Positions 44,608-54,231 are shown, counted from the stretch's first letter. The stretch: DNA of 64,000 nucleotides from Sulfurospirillum sp. 1612 (GCF_036556685.1 NZ_CP140614.1:310001-374000); one strand, 5' to 3'. Numbers and translations: made by a program. The notes: a model not told the origin generated them from the letters alone.

Positions 44608-45027
44608 TTAGCGTTTATCGATGCTAAATTTACCTGCTCCTAAAAACATCAAAGCAAGAGCACCTGACATAAAAAGTAATGGCGTTTCAATCATCAAAGC
44701 ACCCGTTTTGGCATTGAGATTGAAAAAATGAGGGTAACTGATGAGATAGATTGCAAAACCCATCGTAAATGCGTAGAAAAAGCTACTGATTCTGGTATAA
44801 AATCCTAAAATAATCATAATCGGCATAACAATTTCTCCCAGATAAACACCATAAGCCAATGCTTCAGGAAAACCAGCCTTGACGACTAAGTGAATCACGC
44901 CATCAATCCCATGCATGAATTTTTTGTACCCATGAAATAACATCAATGACCCCAATGCTAATCTGAGAATCAATTTTCCTATATTATCACTCAAAATTGC
45001 AGCTAAATAATGTTCTAAATTCCTCAC
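44608..45027 (-). CDS. DoxX family membrane protein
   Basis: 139 residues, four helices, DoxX family pattern (RLALGSLMLFHGYKKFMHG, GFPEALAYGVYLGEIVMPIMIILG). GTG start with RBS AAAGGAG. Function in this organism is unknown; family members are linked to quinone or thiosulfate redox and to membrane stress. Confidence 0.82.
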   Translation of the reverse strand: MRNLEHYLAAILSDNIGKLILRLALGSLMLFHGYKKFMHGIDGVIHLVVKAGFPEALAYGVYLGEIVMPIMIILGFYTRISSFFYAFTMGFAIYLISYPHFFNLNAKTGALMIETPLLFMSGALALMFLGAGKFSIDKR

Positions 45028-45122
45028 TCAAACTCCTTTATGGAAGATAATGTCAGCATCATACTTTTTTTTACTTTTAAAATCCGTTAAAACAAGGAAG
45101 ATAAGAGCCAATCACACGCATC

Positions 45123-46004
45123 TTATATCTCGATTCCAAAGAAGTATTTGACGCCATATCCAATCCCAAAAGAGATAATTGCTACGCCAAAAGTGATGGC
45201 GGACATTTGCGCAACACGAATCCAAAAAGGCACATCTTTGGCGACGGAGATATAAAATGTGTATAAAAGAATCGCAACAAAAGCAAAAACAAACATCACC
45301 AAAAGCGCCAAAGCCATGGTATTGATGAGAAAGAATGGCATCACCAACATGGCGGTGGTCAGAATGTAAGCGCCTCCTGTATAGAGTGAATACGTAGCCG
45401 GACTGATGTCATCATTGGGATTTTCTTTGGATTCAAGATAGGCAGACCCAGCCATAGAAAGCGATGCGGCAATCCCCATAATCAATCCAGTAATCCCGAC
45501 GATGAGCGTCTTATCAAAGGCCAAAGCGATTCCGCTGAGGGTTCCGGTTAATTCTACCAGCGCGTCATTCATCCCCAAAACAATGGCACCCGCGTAGAGG
45601 AGTTTATTATCATGAAGCATATCGACCAGTTCGATTTCATGTGTGAGTTCTTGTTGGTAGATATGTTTGGATTCGGGGTATATATCAAAAAGTTCTTTAT
45701 AAAATTCCTCCGCCTTTTCCTCTTTTCGTTCCAAGTATTTGAGACTAAAGGAGGTACCAAAAATCTTCACAAGAAAGAGATACCACATCACAAACCAATG
45801 TTGTGCTTGGATTTCCTTTTGTGTGATTTTAAACCAAAATTCATAGTGTTGTTTCTCTTCTTCGGCAATTCTTTCAAATATTTTTGTATTTTTCTCATGA
45901 TGTTGCCGGTGTGCCAAGATGGAGTAAATCGTGTAATCATTAATCTCGTTTTGCTGTTGTCGCAGTGCTTTTTTCATTCGTGTGTCATTTAATGTTGCTG
46001 TCAT
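45123..46004 (-). CDS. Ferritin-like/VIT1 fusion, MbfA-like iron exporter
   Basis: 293 residues. The N-terminal half (about 1-140) is a rubrerythrin/ferritin-like domain with paired ExxH metal motifs (EEEKQHYEF, ELTHEIELV). The C-terminal half is a VIT1/CCC1 transporter with about five helices and conserved GMNDALVELTGTLSG and SMAGSAYLESKE. This architecture is that of MbfA/Erv proteins, which export iron from the cytoplasm in other bacteria. Direction of transport here is inferred from that. RBS GAGGAAC. Confidence 0.85.
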   Translation of the reverse strand: MTATLNDTRMKKALRQQQNEINDYTIYSILAHRQHHEKNTKIFERIAEEEKQHYEFWFKITQKEIQAQHWFVMWYLFLVKIFGTSFSLKYLERKEEKAEEFYKELFDIYPESKHIYQQELTHEIELVDMLHDNKLLYAGAIVLGMNDALVELTGTLSGIALAFDKTLIVGITGLIMGIAASLSMAGSAYLESKENPNDDISPATYSLYTGGAYILTTAMLVMPFFLINTMALALLVMFVFAFVAILLYTFYISVAKDVPFWIRVAQMSAITFGVAIISFGIGYGVKYFFGIEI

Positions 46005-46106
46005 ATTCTGTTCCTCTTTTCCTCAATGCAATTTTACCTAAAATTTGCATAATCAGAGATGGAATCTTTTTTGCTTATATCTTTGAAATCTTTCAAAGGA
46101 GCGAGC

Positions 46107-46565
46107 ATGCAGCTTGATACCACCATCAATAATACGCTAAAAACGTTGCAAAATTCAACCACCATGAAAGAAAAATCAGTGTATGATTCACAAAAAATCG
46201 AAACATTTCAATCGCTTCTTGAAAAAAGCGACTGGCAATCGGGATCTTCTGCTGAGTATGTCAAAATCCAAACACCAGCCAATCAAGCAGATGTTTCAAA
46301 TTTTTTGAGTCAATTACATGATAAAGGGGCCATTCAATTTTTTACAGATTTAAATCAAGAAAAAATTGATAAAAAAATAGAAGAGTATCGGCAGAAATTA
46401 GAAGATAAAATGGGAGATAACCCAGAATCATCACAAAAGATTGAAAAACTTGTCGAAGATTACAGGAAGCAAATCATAGAAGACTTAAAAGAACAAATGC
46501 GTGCCAAACAAGAGGAGAAAGGTCAAGAGACACGTACCCCATTTGAAATCTTGTTACAAGCATAG
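46107..46565 (+). CDS. Hydrophilic coiled-coil protein, unknown
   Basis: 152 residues from ATG 46107, which has AAAGGAG in front; the frame upstream to 46059 has no RBS. Highly charged; residues about 85-140 form a long predicted coiled coil (KIEEYRQKLEDKM ... LVEDYRKQIIEDLKEQMRAKQEEK). No signal peptide, membrane segment or cysteine. No family recognised; its position before an ABC-F gene gives no clue. Confidence 0.65.
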   Translation: MQLDTTINNTLKTLQNSTTMKEKSVYDSQKIETFQSLLEKSDWQSGSSAEYVKIQTPANQADVSNFLSQLHDKGAIQFFTDLNQEKIDKKIEEYRQKLEDKMGDNPESSQKIEKLVEDYRKQIIEDLKEQMRAKQEEKGQETRTPFEILLQA

Positions 46566-46652
46566 TCGCATCCCTACTCGAGGTCATTTCAATTAATCTT
46601 AACATCATCTAATTATGTTAAAATTCCAGATAATCAAATCAAAAAGAGCATC

Positions 46653-48491
46653 ATGATACAACTCAATAATATTTCTAAAAGCTTTGCAACCGTGGAGCTT
46701 TTGAGCCATATAAATCTTAAATTAACTCCTAAAAGTCGTGTCGGATTAGTCGGACGCAATGGAAGTGGTAAATCAACACTTTTCAAGATAATTCTCGGCG
46801 AATTGGAAGCCGATAGTGGTGAGATTTCAATCCCCAAAAATTACCGAATCGGTGCACTCAAGCAACACCTCGAATTTACCGAAAATACAATCTTAGATGA
46901 GGTGGCTTTGGCACTAGGTGAAGAGGTGAAATACGATATCTATCGGGTCGAGAAAATACTCTTTGGATTGGGATTTTCACAAGAAGATTTGACCCAAAGT
47001 CCCCTCTCTTTCTCAGGTGGGTATCAAATTCGTCTGAACTTGGCTAAACTTTTAGTGCAAGAGCCGAACCTTTTGCTCTTAGATGAGCCGACAAACTACT
47101 TAGATATCGTCTCTTTACGCTGGTTGGAGCGTTTTTTACAGCGTTTTGACGGGGAAGTGATATTGATTACGCACAATCGCGATTTTATGGATAAAATCAC
47201 GACGCACACGATGGGAATCGTACGCAAAAATCTTATCATGATAGAGGGAAATACTCAAAAATTCTATGCACATATCAAAGAGCAAGATGCACTCTATGCC
47301 AAGCAAAAAATAAACCAGGATAAAAAGATTAAAGAGCTTGAAGTTTTTATTGCCAAAAATAAAACACGAGCCTCAACTGCGGCATTGGCGCAATCAAAAG
47401 TCAAACAATTAGAAAAGATCGAGCGTTTGGAAGATTTGAGTAGTGAGGTGGTATTAGATTTTGATTTTAATTACAAAGAGACTCCAGCAAAGATTGTGAT
47501 GGAAGTCGACAATCTTGCCTTTGGATATAAGCAGGATAATATTTTGTTTCAAAATGTCTCTTTTGCGTTGAAAAAGGGAACATGTCTGGGAATTATCGGT
47601 AAAAACGGCAAGGGAAAATCAACACTTTTAAATACGTTAGCGGGTATTTTGACACCCAATAGTGGGACTATCACATTTCATCCGAGCATTACATTTGCGC
47701 ATTTTGGACAAACCAATGTCAATCGTCTCAATCTTGATAATACAGTCTTTGAGGAGATTTATGCGGCCAATCCCAAACTCTCTGTGGGGGAAGCACGCAG
47801 TATTTGTGGGGCGATGATGTTTAGCGGGGAGAGTGCAGATAAAAAAATCAGCTTACTCTCAGGGGGTGAAAAAAGTCGTGTCATGTTAGGTATCGCACTC
47901 TCTCAAGAAGTGAATCTACTCTTTTTAGATGAGCCGACCAATCATCTTGACATGGAATCTATTGCATCACTCACACAAGCAATCGAAAATTTTCCCGGAT
48001 CGGTCGTGCTTGTCACGCACTCAGAAGAGTTGCTCAGACGCGTAGCCGATCAATTAATCGTATTTGGACGTGAGGGCGCACAATATTTTGATGATGGCTA
48101 TGATGCATTTTTGGAAAAAATTGGTTGGGAAGAGGAAGAAAATGAGAAAAAAGAGACTCCCTCACAACCCAAAACAAACCCTTATGAAATCAAAAAAGCA
48201 CGCACCGCACTCTTGCAAGAGCGCAATAAAAAAGCCGCCCCTTTTAAAAAAGAGATAGAACGCACTGAGCAGTTTATTATCGCCGCAGAAGCCAAGATGG
48301 TAGCGTATCAAAAAGCGTTGATTGAGCATATCAACAAGGGCGAACATGATCAGATTTCAGACTTGTCGATGGGATTAGCGGGCTTGGAGAGTGATATTGA
48401 AACGTCTTATTTTAATCTTGAAATTGCTCAAGATAACTTTGATCGTATCATAAATGAATATGAGCAAAAAATCGCGGCTTTGGGTGAGTAA
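46653..48491 (+). CDS. ABC-F family ATPase (Uup/EttA-like)
   Basis: 612 residues with two ATP-binding cassettes and no membrane domain: Walker A GRNGSGKST and GKNGKGKST, signatures LSFSGGYQIRL and LLSGGEKSRV, Walker B LLLLDEPTNYLD and LLFLDEPTNHLD. The inter-domain linker (PtIM) at about 200-270 and a charged C-terminal coiled coil (about 490-612) make it Uup/YheS-like. Such proteins act on ribosomes, in stalling relief or translation control. Confidence 0.88.
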   Translation: MIQLNNISKSFATVELLSHINLKLTPKSRVGLVGRNGSGKSTLFKIILGELEADSGEISIPKNYRIGALKQHLEFTENTILDEVALALGEEVKYDIYRVEKILFGLGFSQEDLTQSPLSFSGGYQIRLNLAKLLVQEPNLLLLDEPTNYLDIVSLRWLERFLQRFDGEVILITHNRDFMDKITTHTMGIVRKNLIMIEGNTQKFYAHIKEQDALYAKQKINQDKKIKELEVFIAKNKTRASTAALAQSKVKQLEKIERLEDLSSEVVLDFDFNYKETPAKIVMEVDNLAFGYKQDNILFQNVSFALKKGTCLGIIGKNGKGKSTLLNTLAGILTPNSGTITFHPSITFAHFGQTNVNRLNLDNTVFEEIYAANPKLSVGEARSICGAMMFSGESADKKISLLSGGEKSRVMLGIALSQEVNLLFLDEPTNHLDMESIASLTQAIENFPGSVVLVTHSEELLRRVADQLIVFGREGAQYFDDGYDAFLEKIGWEEEENEKKETPSQPKTNPYEIKKARTALLQERNKKAAPFKKEIERTEQFIIAAEAKMVAYQKALIEHINKGEHDQISDLSMGLAGLESDIETSYFNLEIAQDNFDRIINEYEQKIAALGE

Positions 48492-48514
48492 ACATAAACT
48501 ACACACGAGGTGAT

Positions 48515-48520
48515 TATAAT
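48515..48520 (+). promoter_or_regulatory. -10 box of the 60-residue gene
   Basis: TATAAT 24 bases before the start codon of the small gene at 48544; followed by AAAGGAG. It shows that the small gene is transcribed independently of the ABC-F gene. Confidence 0.55.
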
Positions 48521-48543
48521 AATAAAAAAGAAAGGAGCTTGTT

Positions 48544-48726
48544 ATGTGTATGATATATAACGCAGTAGAATTATCAAAATCCGTATTGCCGATGCGCAGG
48601 GAAAAGAAAAAACCGGCAACTCCGTTTAATAAAAAACTATTAGAACCCGACCCGAATTTCAAAGATGAGCGGGTTTTGAAATCTCATGAAGAGAAAAAGG
48701 GATTTTTTGCAAAGTTGCTCGGCTGA
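48544..48726 (+). CDS. 60-residue basic protein, unknown
   Basis: A real small gene: own TATAAT, strong RBS (AAAGGAG seven bases before ATG) and its own terminator. The protein is hydrophilic and basic (PMRREKKKPATPFNKKLLEPD), ending in a short amphipathic stretch FFAKLLG. No family recognised. The two cysteine-free halves show no known motif apart from the N-terminal single Cys. Confidence 0.7.
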   Translation: MCMIYNAVELSKSVLPMRREKKKPATPFNKKLLEPDPNFKDERVLKSHEEKKGFFAKLLG

Positions 48727-48735
48727 GCAACTTTG
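48710..48735. terminator. Bidirectional terminator, 11-bp stem overlapping stop codon
   Basis: Arms 48710-48720 and 48725-48735 pair perfectly around GGCT. The stop codon of the small gene (48724-48726) lies in the loop/right arm; the convergent NYN gene ends one base after. GC-richer stem with TTTG/TTTTTT sides. Confidence 0.8.
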
Positions 48736-49452
48736 TTAATTGCCTTTGATTTTAATGTAAATGTGGACATTAGATGAGCCATCATGAAAGTCGCGCTCGT
48801 CCACATCGATATAACTCAGTGATTTGATGAGTTTCCCATATTTGTCATAGCCATAACTTCTTGGATCAAATGAAGGAATATTTTTGTTGATATAAGAGGC
48901 CACACTCGAGAGCCTTGCCCAGCCATCATCTGAAGATACGGCATTGATGGCTTTCATCAAAATATCTTTGAGTTTGGTTTCATCATCTTTTGTTTTTCTG
49001 ACATGTTCTCGCTGTCTTAGATTTTCGGTAAAGATAAATTTATCACATGCGGCGGTAAAAGATTCTGGAGTCTTTTCTTCTCCGAAACCATACACCACCA
49101 ATCCAGCTTCTCTGATTCTTGTAGCCAGTCTTGTAAAATCACTATCTGAGGAGACGATACAAAAGCCATCGAGATGATTTTCATGCAAGATATCCATCGC
49201 ATCGATGATGAGTGAGGAATCGGTCGAATTTTTGCCCGTGGTGTAGCTAAATTGTTGTATGGGTTGAATGGCAAATTTGTGTAAGTGTTCTTTCCAATTT
49301 TTTAGATGTGTGGTGGTCCAATCTCCATAAGCGCGCTTGATGCTCGCAATTCCAAATTTTGATATCTCTTCTAATAGTTCTGCGATGATTGAGGCTTGGG
49401 CATTATCAGCATCAATCAATACGGCTAATTTATCATTTTGTTTTTCAGACAT
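48736..49452 (-). CDS. NYN-domain protein with C-terminal OST-HTH/LOTUS domain
   Basis: 238 residues from ATG 49452, which has a perfect AAGGAGG six bases upstream. N-terminal NYN (PIN-like nuclease) domain with the acidic residues in VLIDADNAQ, TDSSLIIDAMD and VSSDSDFTRLATRIRE. The C-terminus (about 160-235) resembles the OST-HTH/LOTUS domain (DGWARLSSVASYINKNIPSFDPRSYGYDKYGKLIKSL in part). LabA/DUF88 group; probably an RNA-binding ribonuclease. Substrate unknown. Confidence 0.85.
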   Translation of the reverse strand: MSEKQNDKLAVLIDADNAQASIIAELLEEISKFGIASIKRAYGDWTTTHLKNWKEHLHKFAIQPIQQFSYTTGKNSTDSSLIIDAMDILHENHLDGFCIVSSDSDFTRLATRIREAGLVVYGFGEEKTPESFTAACDKFIFTENLRQREHVRKTKDDETKLKDILMKAINAVSSDDGWARLSSVASYINKNIPSFDPRSYGYDKYGKLIKSLSYIDVDERDFHDGSSNVHIYIKIKGN

Positions 49453-49548
49453 GCTTGTCCTCCTTGATGGTTCTATTATACTATTTATTTGCAACGATTT
49501 TCATATTGTGCAATAATTGTAACAAATAAATCGTGAAAAAGGACTGTG

Positions 49549-49767
49549 ATGCCTTATGTTAATATAAAAATTACCCAAGAGGGTGCCACCAAAGCGCAAA
49601 AAAAAGCATTAATTCAAGGGGTGACGGAGCTGTTAGCTAAAACGCTCAATAAAAATCCCAAGACCACTGTGGTCGTGATTGAAGAGGTGAGTATGGATAA
49701 TTGGGGAATTGGCGGTGAAGTTGTGAGTGAGATTAGAAAAAAACAAGAGCAAAAGATTCTATCATGA
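49549..49767 (+). CDS. 4-oxalocrotonate tautomerase family protein
   Basis: 72 residues. The ATG at 49549 puts proline at position 2, so that removal of Met gives the catalytic Pro1; the GTG one codon earlier would not. RBS AAAGGAC. Tautomerase-like pattern PYVNIKITQEGATKAQKKALI and VVVIEEV. Similar to small DmpI/YwhB-type members; physiological substrate unknown, but a possible link to aromatic metabolism exists. Overlaps the next gene by four bases. Confidence 0.85.
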   Translation: MPYVNIKITQEGATKAQKKALIQGVTELLAKTLNKNPKTTVVVIEEVSMDNWGIGGEVVSEIRKKQEQKILS

Positions 49768-50237
49768 TAGAGAGTTTTGCTCCGATTGTAGATGCGCACT
49801 CTCGTATCTTAATCTTAGGTTCTATTCCTTCTGTGAAATCGCTTGAAGCCTCACAATATTATGCACATCCACAGAACGCTTTTTGGTTTATTATGTCTCA
49901 ATTATTTGGGTTCCAGAAGGATATCGCTTATGAGGCGCGATTAAAGATTTTGTTGCGCCATGGCGTGGCACTTTATGATGTGATTGGCACATGCGAGCGA
50001 AAAGGGAGTTTGGATAGTGCGATTAAAAAGATACAACACCAAGATTTCAGAGAATTTTTTCAAAGTTATCCTAACATTGAGGCCGTCTGTTGTAATGGAG
50101 CCAAAGCATACCGCGAATTTACAAAAATCTATAACGGTGATAAAGCCATCTATCCGCTTCCTTCTACTTCTCCGGCTTTTGCCAAAATGCGCAAAGAGGA
50201 AAAACTTGAAAAGTGGCGGATTATCACAGAAATTTAA
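49764..50237 (+). CDS. Hypoxanthine-DNA glycosylase (UDG superfamily family 6)
   Basis: 157 residues, family 6 uracil-DNA-glycosylase-like: GSIPSVKSLEASQYYAHPQN with NAFW directly after, and the C-terminal LPSTSPAFA loop. Members remove deoxyinosine produced by adenine deamination. Starts in an ATGA overlap with the tautomerase gene, so both are co-transcribed. Convergent and overlapping by four bases with the next gene. Confidence 0.82.
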   Translation: MIESFAPIVDAHSRILILGSIPSVKSLEASQYYAHPQNAFWFIMSQLFGFQKDIAYEARLKILLRHGVALYDVIGTCERKGSLDSAIKKIQHQDFREFFQSYPNIEAVCCNGAKAYREFTKIYNGDKAIYPLPSTSPAFAKMRKEEKLEKWRIITEI

Positions 50238-50854
50238 CGCAGTTTCAAGGTGACCTCATAATAATCTTGGCTTTTTCCTTGCTCAAATCCAAAGCCGCGA
50301 AATATTGCGATTTTTTCTAGATTTTTGACCTCTTGTTCATTTTCTACTATCAATTTGAGCGTGTCGCCTGGGTAGTGGTTGAGTGTCGCTTTTAATTGAT
50401 GCATGGCATCAGGTACGGGTAAATTTCTCCTAGAATCGCGTGGTTTTCCTCGCGTATCAAGGATACCATTGCTTAAATTTAGTGGGATTTTGTATTCGCT
50501 CATGAGTCTTTTAGAAGAGGCCTTCCATCCCTCTTTACTTAAATCTTTTTTGCCAAAGAGTGCACAATGACACGTGCCGTATTCTGCAATCTCATCTTCG
50601 ATAAATTCGCAAGGGCACAGCATTTTTTTGTTGAGATCTGCATCACTTGAGGGTTCAAAACAAGGGCAAAATCGTTTGCCAAAAGTCGCGTCCATCTCGC
50701 TGAGCCAAATTTTTAGGTTCGTACTCATCATCCAACTGGGGTTGAGGGCATATTGCTTTTGATTGATATATTTTTCCATCCATTTTGTCTGTTTTTTGAC
50801 TTGATGTCTGTAAGTCCATAAATCTTTAAAAAATCCTATCATCATTTTGAGCAT
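50234..50854 (-). CDS. FTR catalytic-like domain fused to a cysteine-less TusA-like domain
   Basis: 206 residues from ATG 50854 (AGG six bases upstream). The central part has three Cys pairs, CPC (63-65), CPC (80-82) and CHC (95-97), the signature of the ferredoxin:thioredoxin reductase catalytic subunit, which holds a 4Fe-4S cluster beside a redox disulfide. From about residue 130 a second domain follows TusA proteins: LDTRG, then LPVP where TusA has the catalytic CPxP, then YPGDTLKLIVEN. The sulfur-carrying cysteine is thus replaced by leucine. Redox function is inferred; partner proteins are unknown. Divergent from lpxB. Confidence 0.78.
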   Translation of the reverse strand: MLKMMIGFFKDLWTYRHQVKKQTKWMEKYINQKQYALNPSWMMSTNLKIWLSEMDATFGKRFCPCFEPSSDADLNKKMLCPCEFIEDEIAEYGTCHCALFGKKDLSKEGWKASSKRLMSEYKIPLNLSNGILDTRGKPRDSRRNLPVPDAMHQLKATLNHYPGDTLKLIVENEQEVKNLEKIAIFRGFGFEQGKSQDYYEVTLKLR

Positions 50855-50936
50855 TTTCAACCTTTTATTATTAATTTTCATAGAATTTTATCAAAATTTT
50901 TATATACTACATATAAAAAGTCTTGAGGTCGTTTTA

Positions 50937-51995
50937 TTGAATAATATTAAACTTTTAGTCTCTGCGCTTGAACCTTCGGCAAATTTACATTTGACACCGA
51001 TATTGGATGCGTTAAAAGAGTATGAACTTTTTGGCATCTTTGATGAACGCTTAGGCACCCCTTATCTGCCTTCATCTGCTTTTTCTATTATGGGATTTTT
51101 AGATGTAATTCCTAAAATCAAAAAAGCTAAAAAGGCCATCAAAGCATTGGTAAAACTAAGCTTTGAGGTGGATAAAGTTCTACTGATTGACTCTCCTGCA
51201 TTTAATTTGCCCTTGGCAAAGGCCATCAAAGAGCAAAACCCAAAGGTAGAGATTATTTACTATATTTTACCTCAAGTGTGGGCATGGAAAGCCAAAAGAG
51301 TGGCAAAAGTTGAGAAGTATTGTGATGTTTTAGCCTCGGTTTTGCCTTTTGAACGCCGATTTTACAATCGTGCCACTTTTGTTGGGCATCCTTTGATTGA
51401 TGAGATCAAGGAGCAAAAGCAGGAGTATAAAAAGACCGGAGTCCTCTGTTTTTTGCCAGGAAGTAGAAAAAGTGAAATTCGTGCTTTGATGCCGATTTTT
51501 AGGGAAGTAATCAAGAAAATAGACAAGCGTGCTGTGCTGGTGATTCCAGAATTTTTTACTCAAGAAAAGATTGAAGAACTTTATGGGGATATCAGCGCTT
51601 TTGAGATATCACGTGATGCAAAAGAGGCTTTTTTGCAAAGTGAATTTGCTTTTGTCTGTTCGGGGACGGCCACTTTGGAAGCAGCACTTATCGGTACGCC
51701 TTTTGTTTTGGCGTATAAGGCGAAAAAACTCGATTACATGATTGCCAAAAAATTTGTGAAACTCAAGCATGTAGGCTTGGCAAATATTTTGCTTGATTTT
51801 GAAGGATTTGCACCGTTGCATGAGGAGTTGTTGCAAGAAGAGGTTTGTGTGGAAAAGTTATTGCAGGTGTATCATGATACGAATAGAGAGCAATTTTTTC
51901 AACAGGCTTTAGTGCTTCGCAAAATCTTATATAAAGGCGCACGAAACGATATGTTAGCTATAATAACAAAAAAGAAAAATGACGAGGAGATTTGA
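50937..51995 (+). CDS. lpxB: Lipid-A-disaccharide synthase
   Basis: 352 residues from the TTG at 50937, which has GAGG eight bases upstream and gives the normal N-terminus ([15 protein letters not shown]). LpxB motifs: [41 protein letters not shown] and [11 protein letters not shown]. It condenses UDP-diacylglucosamine with lipid X in outer-membrane biogenesis. First gene of lpxB-greA-argC-lpxH-cheV, all overlapping. Confidence 0.93.
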   Translation: MNNIKLLVSALEPSANLHLTPILDALKEYELFGIFDERLGTPYLPSSAFSIMGFLDVIPKIKKAKKAIKALVKLSFEVDKVLLIDSPAFNLPLAKAIKEQNPKVEIIYYILPQVWAWKAKRVAKVEKYCDVLASVLPFERRFYNRATFVGHPLIDEIKEQKQEYKKTGVLCFLPGSRKSEIRALMPIFREVIKKIDKRAVLVIPEFFTQEKIEELYGDISAFEISRDAKEAFLQSEFAFVCSGTATLEAALIGTPFVLAYKAKKLDYMIAKKFVKLKHVGLANILLDFEGFAPLHEELLQEEVCVEKLLQVYHDTNREQFFQQALVLRKILYKGARNDMLAIITKKKNDEEI

Positions 51996-52483
51996 TGCAA
52001 AAAGAACCAATGACACATTTTGGGTTTCAAAAACTCAGTGAAGAACTCAATGATTTAAAGAAAAACCAAAGACCTTATATTGTCAAAGAGATTGATATCG
52101 CTAGAAGTCATGGCGATTTAAAAGAAAATGCTGAATATCATGCAGCCAAAGAGAAACAAGCTTTTATTGAGAGTCGGATTGCAGAATTGAGCGATTTGAT
52201 GACACGGGCGCATGTCATTGACCCGAGTAGTTATGAACATGATAAAGTTCGCTTTGGTACGACTGTTGTCCTTGAGGATTTAGATGATGGTACAGAAGTC
52301 ACATACACGCTTGTTGGCAGTACTGAGAGTAATCCTGATAAGGGGCTCATCTCGTTTCACTCACCCTTAGCCAAGCAACTATTTGGTAAAGAAGAGGGCA
52401 GTGATGTCATCGTCAACCTTCCCGGAGGAGAGAAAGAGTATGAGATTTTAAGCCTTTATTATAAGGAGATTGATTTTGAGTGA
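51995..52483 (+). CDS. greA: Transcription elongation factor GreA
   Basis: 162 residues: N-terminal coiled coil with the conserved acidic tip region ([18 protein letters not shown]) and C-terminal FKBP-like domain ([24 protein letters not shown]). Rescues backtracked RNA polymerase by stimulating transcript cleavage. ATG at 51995 in a TGATG overlap with lpxB, RBS GAGGAGA. Confidence 0.95.
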   Translation: MQKEPMTHFGFQKLSEELNDLKKNQRPYIVKEIDIARSHGDLKENAEYHAAKEKQAFIESRIAELSDLMTRAHVIDPSSYEHDKVRFGTTVVLEDLDDGTEVTYTLVGSTESNPDKGLISFHSPLAKQLFGKEEGSDVIVNLPGGEKEYEILSLYYKEIDFE

Positions 52484-53504
52484 TGTAGACAATAAAATAC
52501 CGGTAGCGATTATTGGGGCGAGTGGTTATACGGGACTGGAGCTGATTAAGTTAATCATCACACATCCTGTCTTTGAAATTGCCTATGTTGGGACCAGTGA
52601 AGGGGGCGTACGTGTCGAAACACTGCACCCCTCACTCCAAGGGGTACTCTCAAAAGAGGTATTAAAAAGTGATGCCAAAGAAATTGCAGCCGTTGCTAAA
52701 GTAGCTTTTTTGGCTTTGCCGCACAAAACGTCTATGGGGTTTGCAAAAGAGCTCTTAGCCCTTGGTGTTAAAGTAGTTGATCTTTCTGCTGATTATCGAC
52801 TCGAACTTGAGACGTATGAACAGTATTATTGTCCGCATACGGATAAAGAGAATATTCCAAAGGCGGTTTATGGATTGCCGGAATTTTATAGAGAGAAAAT
52901 CAAAAACACCTCTTTAGTTGCCAATCCCGGTTGTTATCCTACGGCGGCTTTACTGAGCCTTTTGCCTTTTTGTGATCTCATAGATGCGAGTTATCCCTTG
53001 TTTATCGATGCTAAAAGTGGTGTGAGCGGTGCGGGGAAAAAGTGTACTGAAAAGACACATTTTGTTTCAATTGATGAGAATATTTTCGCTTATAATCCGA
53101 TGATGCATCGTCATGAGCCAGAAATCAAAGAAAAGATGCGATTGCACTCAGGCAAAGATTTTGATGTTAATTTTATTCCGCATCTGTTGCCAATCATCAG
53201 AGGTGAGATGGTGGATAGTTACATGTTGCTTCAAGAAGAAGGCATTGATCCTTTGGCAATCCTAAAAGAGTATTACAAAGATGAACCTTTTGTGAGGATT
53301 TTTGATCATCCTGTGGATATGAAATCTCCAAGTGGTACTCATTTTTGCGACATTTTTGCCAAAGTTGTGGGTAAAAAACTTTACCTTAATGCGGCCATTG
53401 ATAATATTTTAAGAGGGTCATCCTCACAAGCAGTGGCTAATGCCAACTTGATGTTTGGATTTGATGAAAACTTGGGCATGCCGATTATTGCATATGTGCC
53501 TTGA
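52476..53504 (+). CDS. argC: N-acetyl-gamma-glutamyl-phosphate reductase
   Basis: 342 residues. NADP motif [11 protein letters not shown], active-site cysteine in [21 protein letters not shown] and the histidine region HLLPIIRGE. Third step of arginine synthesis. I choose the TTG at 52476 since AAGGAG stands seven bases upstream; the TTG at 52470 is too close to it. Overlaps greA by eight bases. Confidence 0.94.
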   Translation: MSDVDNKIPVAIIGASGYTGLELIKLIITHPVFEIAYVGTSEGGVRVETLHPSLQGVLSKEVLKSDAKEIAAVAKVAFLALPHKTSMGFAKELLALGVKVVDLSADYRLELETYEQYYCPHTDKENIPKAVYGLPEFYREKIKNTSLVANPGCYPTAALLSLLPFCDLIDASYPLFIDAKSGVSGAGKKCTEKTHFVSIDENIFAYNPMMHRHEPEIKEKMRLHSGKDFDVNFIPHLLPIIRGEMVDSYMLLQEEGIDPLAILKEYYKDEPFVRIFDHPVDMKSPSGTHFCDIFAKVVGKKLYLNAAIDNILRGSSSQAVANANLMFGFDENLGMPIIAYVP

Positions 53505-54231
53505 TATCAAAGAAGGTGCCATCTTTATAAGTGATGCGCATGATAACGATCAGCGAGACTATTTTTGGCAATTTTTGCAACTCATTGCAACCAAACAGAT
53601 AAAAACGCCACAACTTTTTCTCATGGGAGACATGTTTGATTTGCTTGTGGGTGAAGTGCAATATTTAACAGAGAAATATAAAAAGTACATTCAATTACTC
53701 GAGCAATTAGCTAGGGAAATTGATATCTATTATCTAGAAGGCAATCATGATTTTGCACTGAAAGCACTGTTTCATCATGTGCATGTATACACCATCGAAG
53801 AACAACCCCTTATCGCAAGGATTTTGGGACAAAAAGTGCTGTTATTACATGGGGATAAATACGGGAGTATATGGCATCGTGTATATACAAAAATGATACG
53901 AAATAGGCTATTGTTGAGGGTATTGAACCTTTGTGATGTCTGGTGTCAATCGTGTATTTCAAAGAAGATTTCAAACCGACTGCTCCAAAAAAATATTTGC
54001 ACACAGATTGAGGGATTTCCCCATATTATTGATACTAAAATCCAAAACTTTATGACGAAAGAAACCGATTTTATTGCCGAGGGGCATTATCATCAAAATA
54101 AGGCTTTTGAGTGTCATGATATTCAGTATATAAATTTTTCTTCCTTTGCGTGCGAACAAAGTTATTTTGTTGTACAATTCAATACAGACATAAAATTTAT
54201 AGAAAAGAAATTAAGGGGCTTTGATGTTTGA
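53494..54231 (+). CDS. lpxH: UDP-2,3-diacylglucosamine pyrophosphatase-like metallophosphoesterase
   Basis: 245 residues from ATG 53494 (overlapping argC by eleven bases; no clear RBS, so start is moderately sure). Metallophosphoesterase motifs SDAHDND, MGDMFDL, EGNHDF, LLHGDKY and AEGHYHQNK, the LpxH pattern. It makes lipid X for LpxB, which lies three genes upstream, a sensible pairing. A different phosphoesterase role cannot be excluded. Confidence 0.85.
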   Translation: MCLDIKEGAIFISDAHDNDQRDYFWQFLQLIATKQIKTPQLFLMGDMFDLLVGEVQYLTEKYKKYIQLLEQLAREIDIYYLEGNHDFALKALFHHVHVYTIEEQPLIARILGQKVLLLHGDKYGSIWHRVYTKMIRNRLLLRVLNLCDVWCQSCISKKISNRLLQKNICTQIEGFPHIIDTKIQNFMTKETDFIAEGHYHQNKAFECHDIQYINFSSFACEQSYFVVQFNTDIKFIEKKLRGFDV

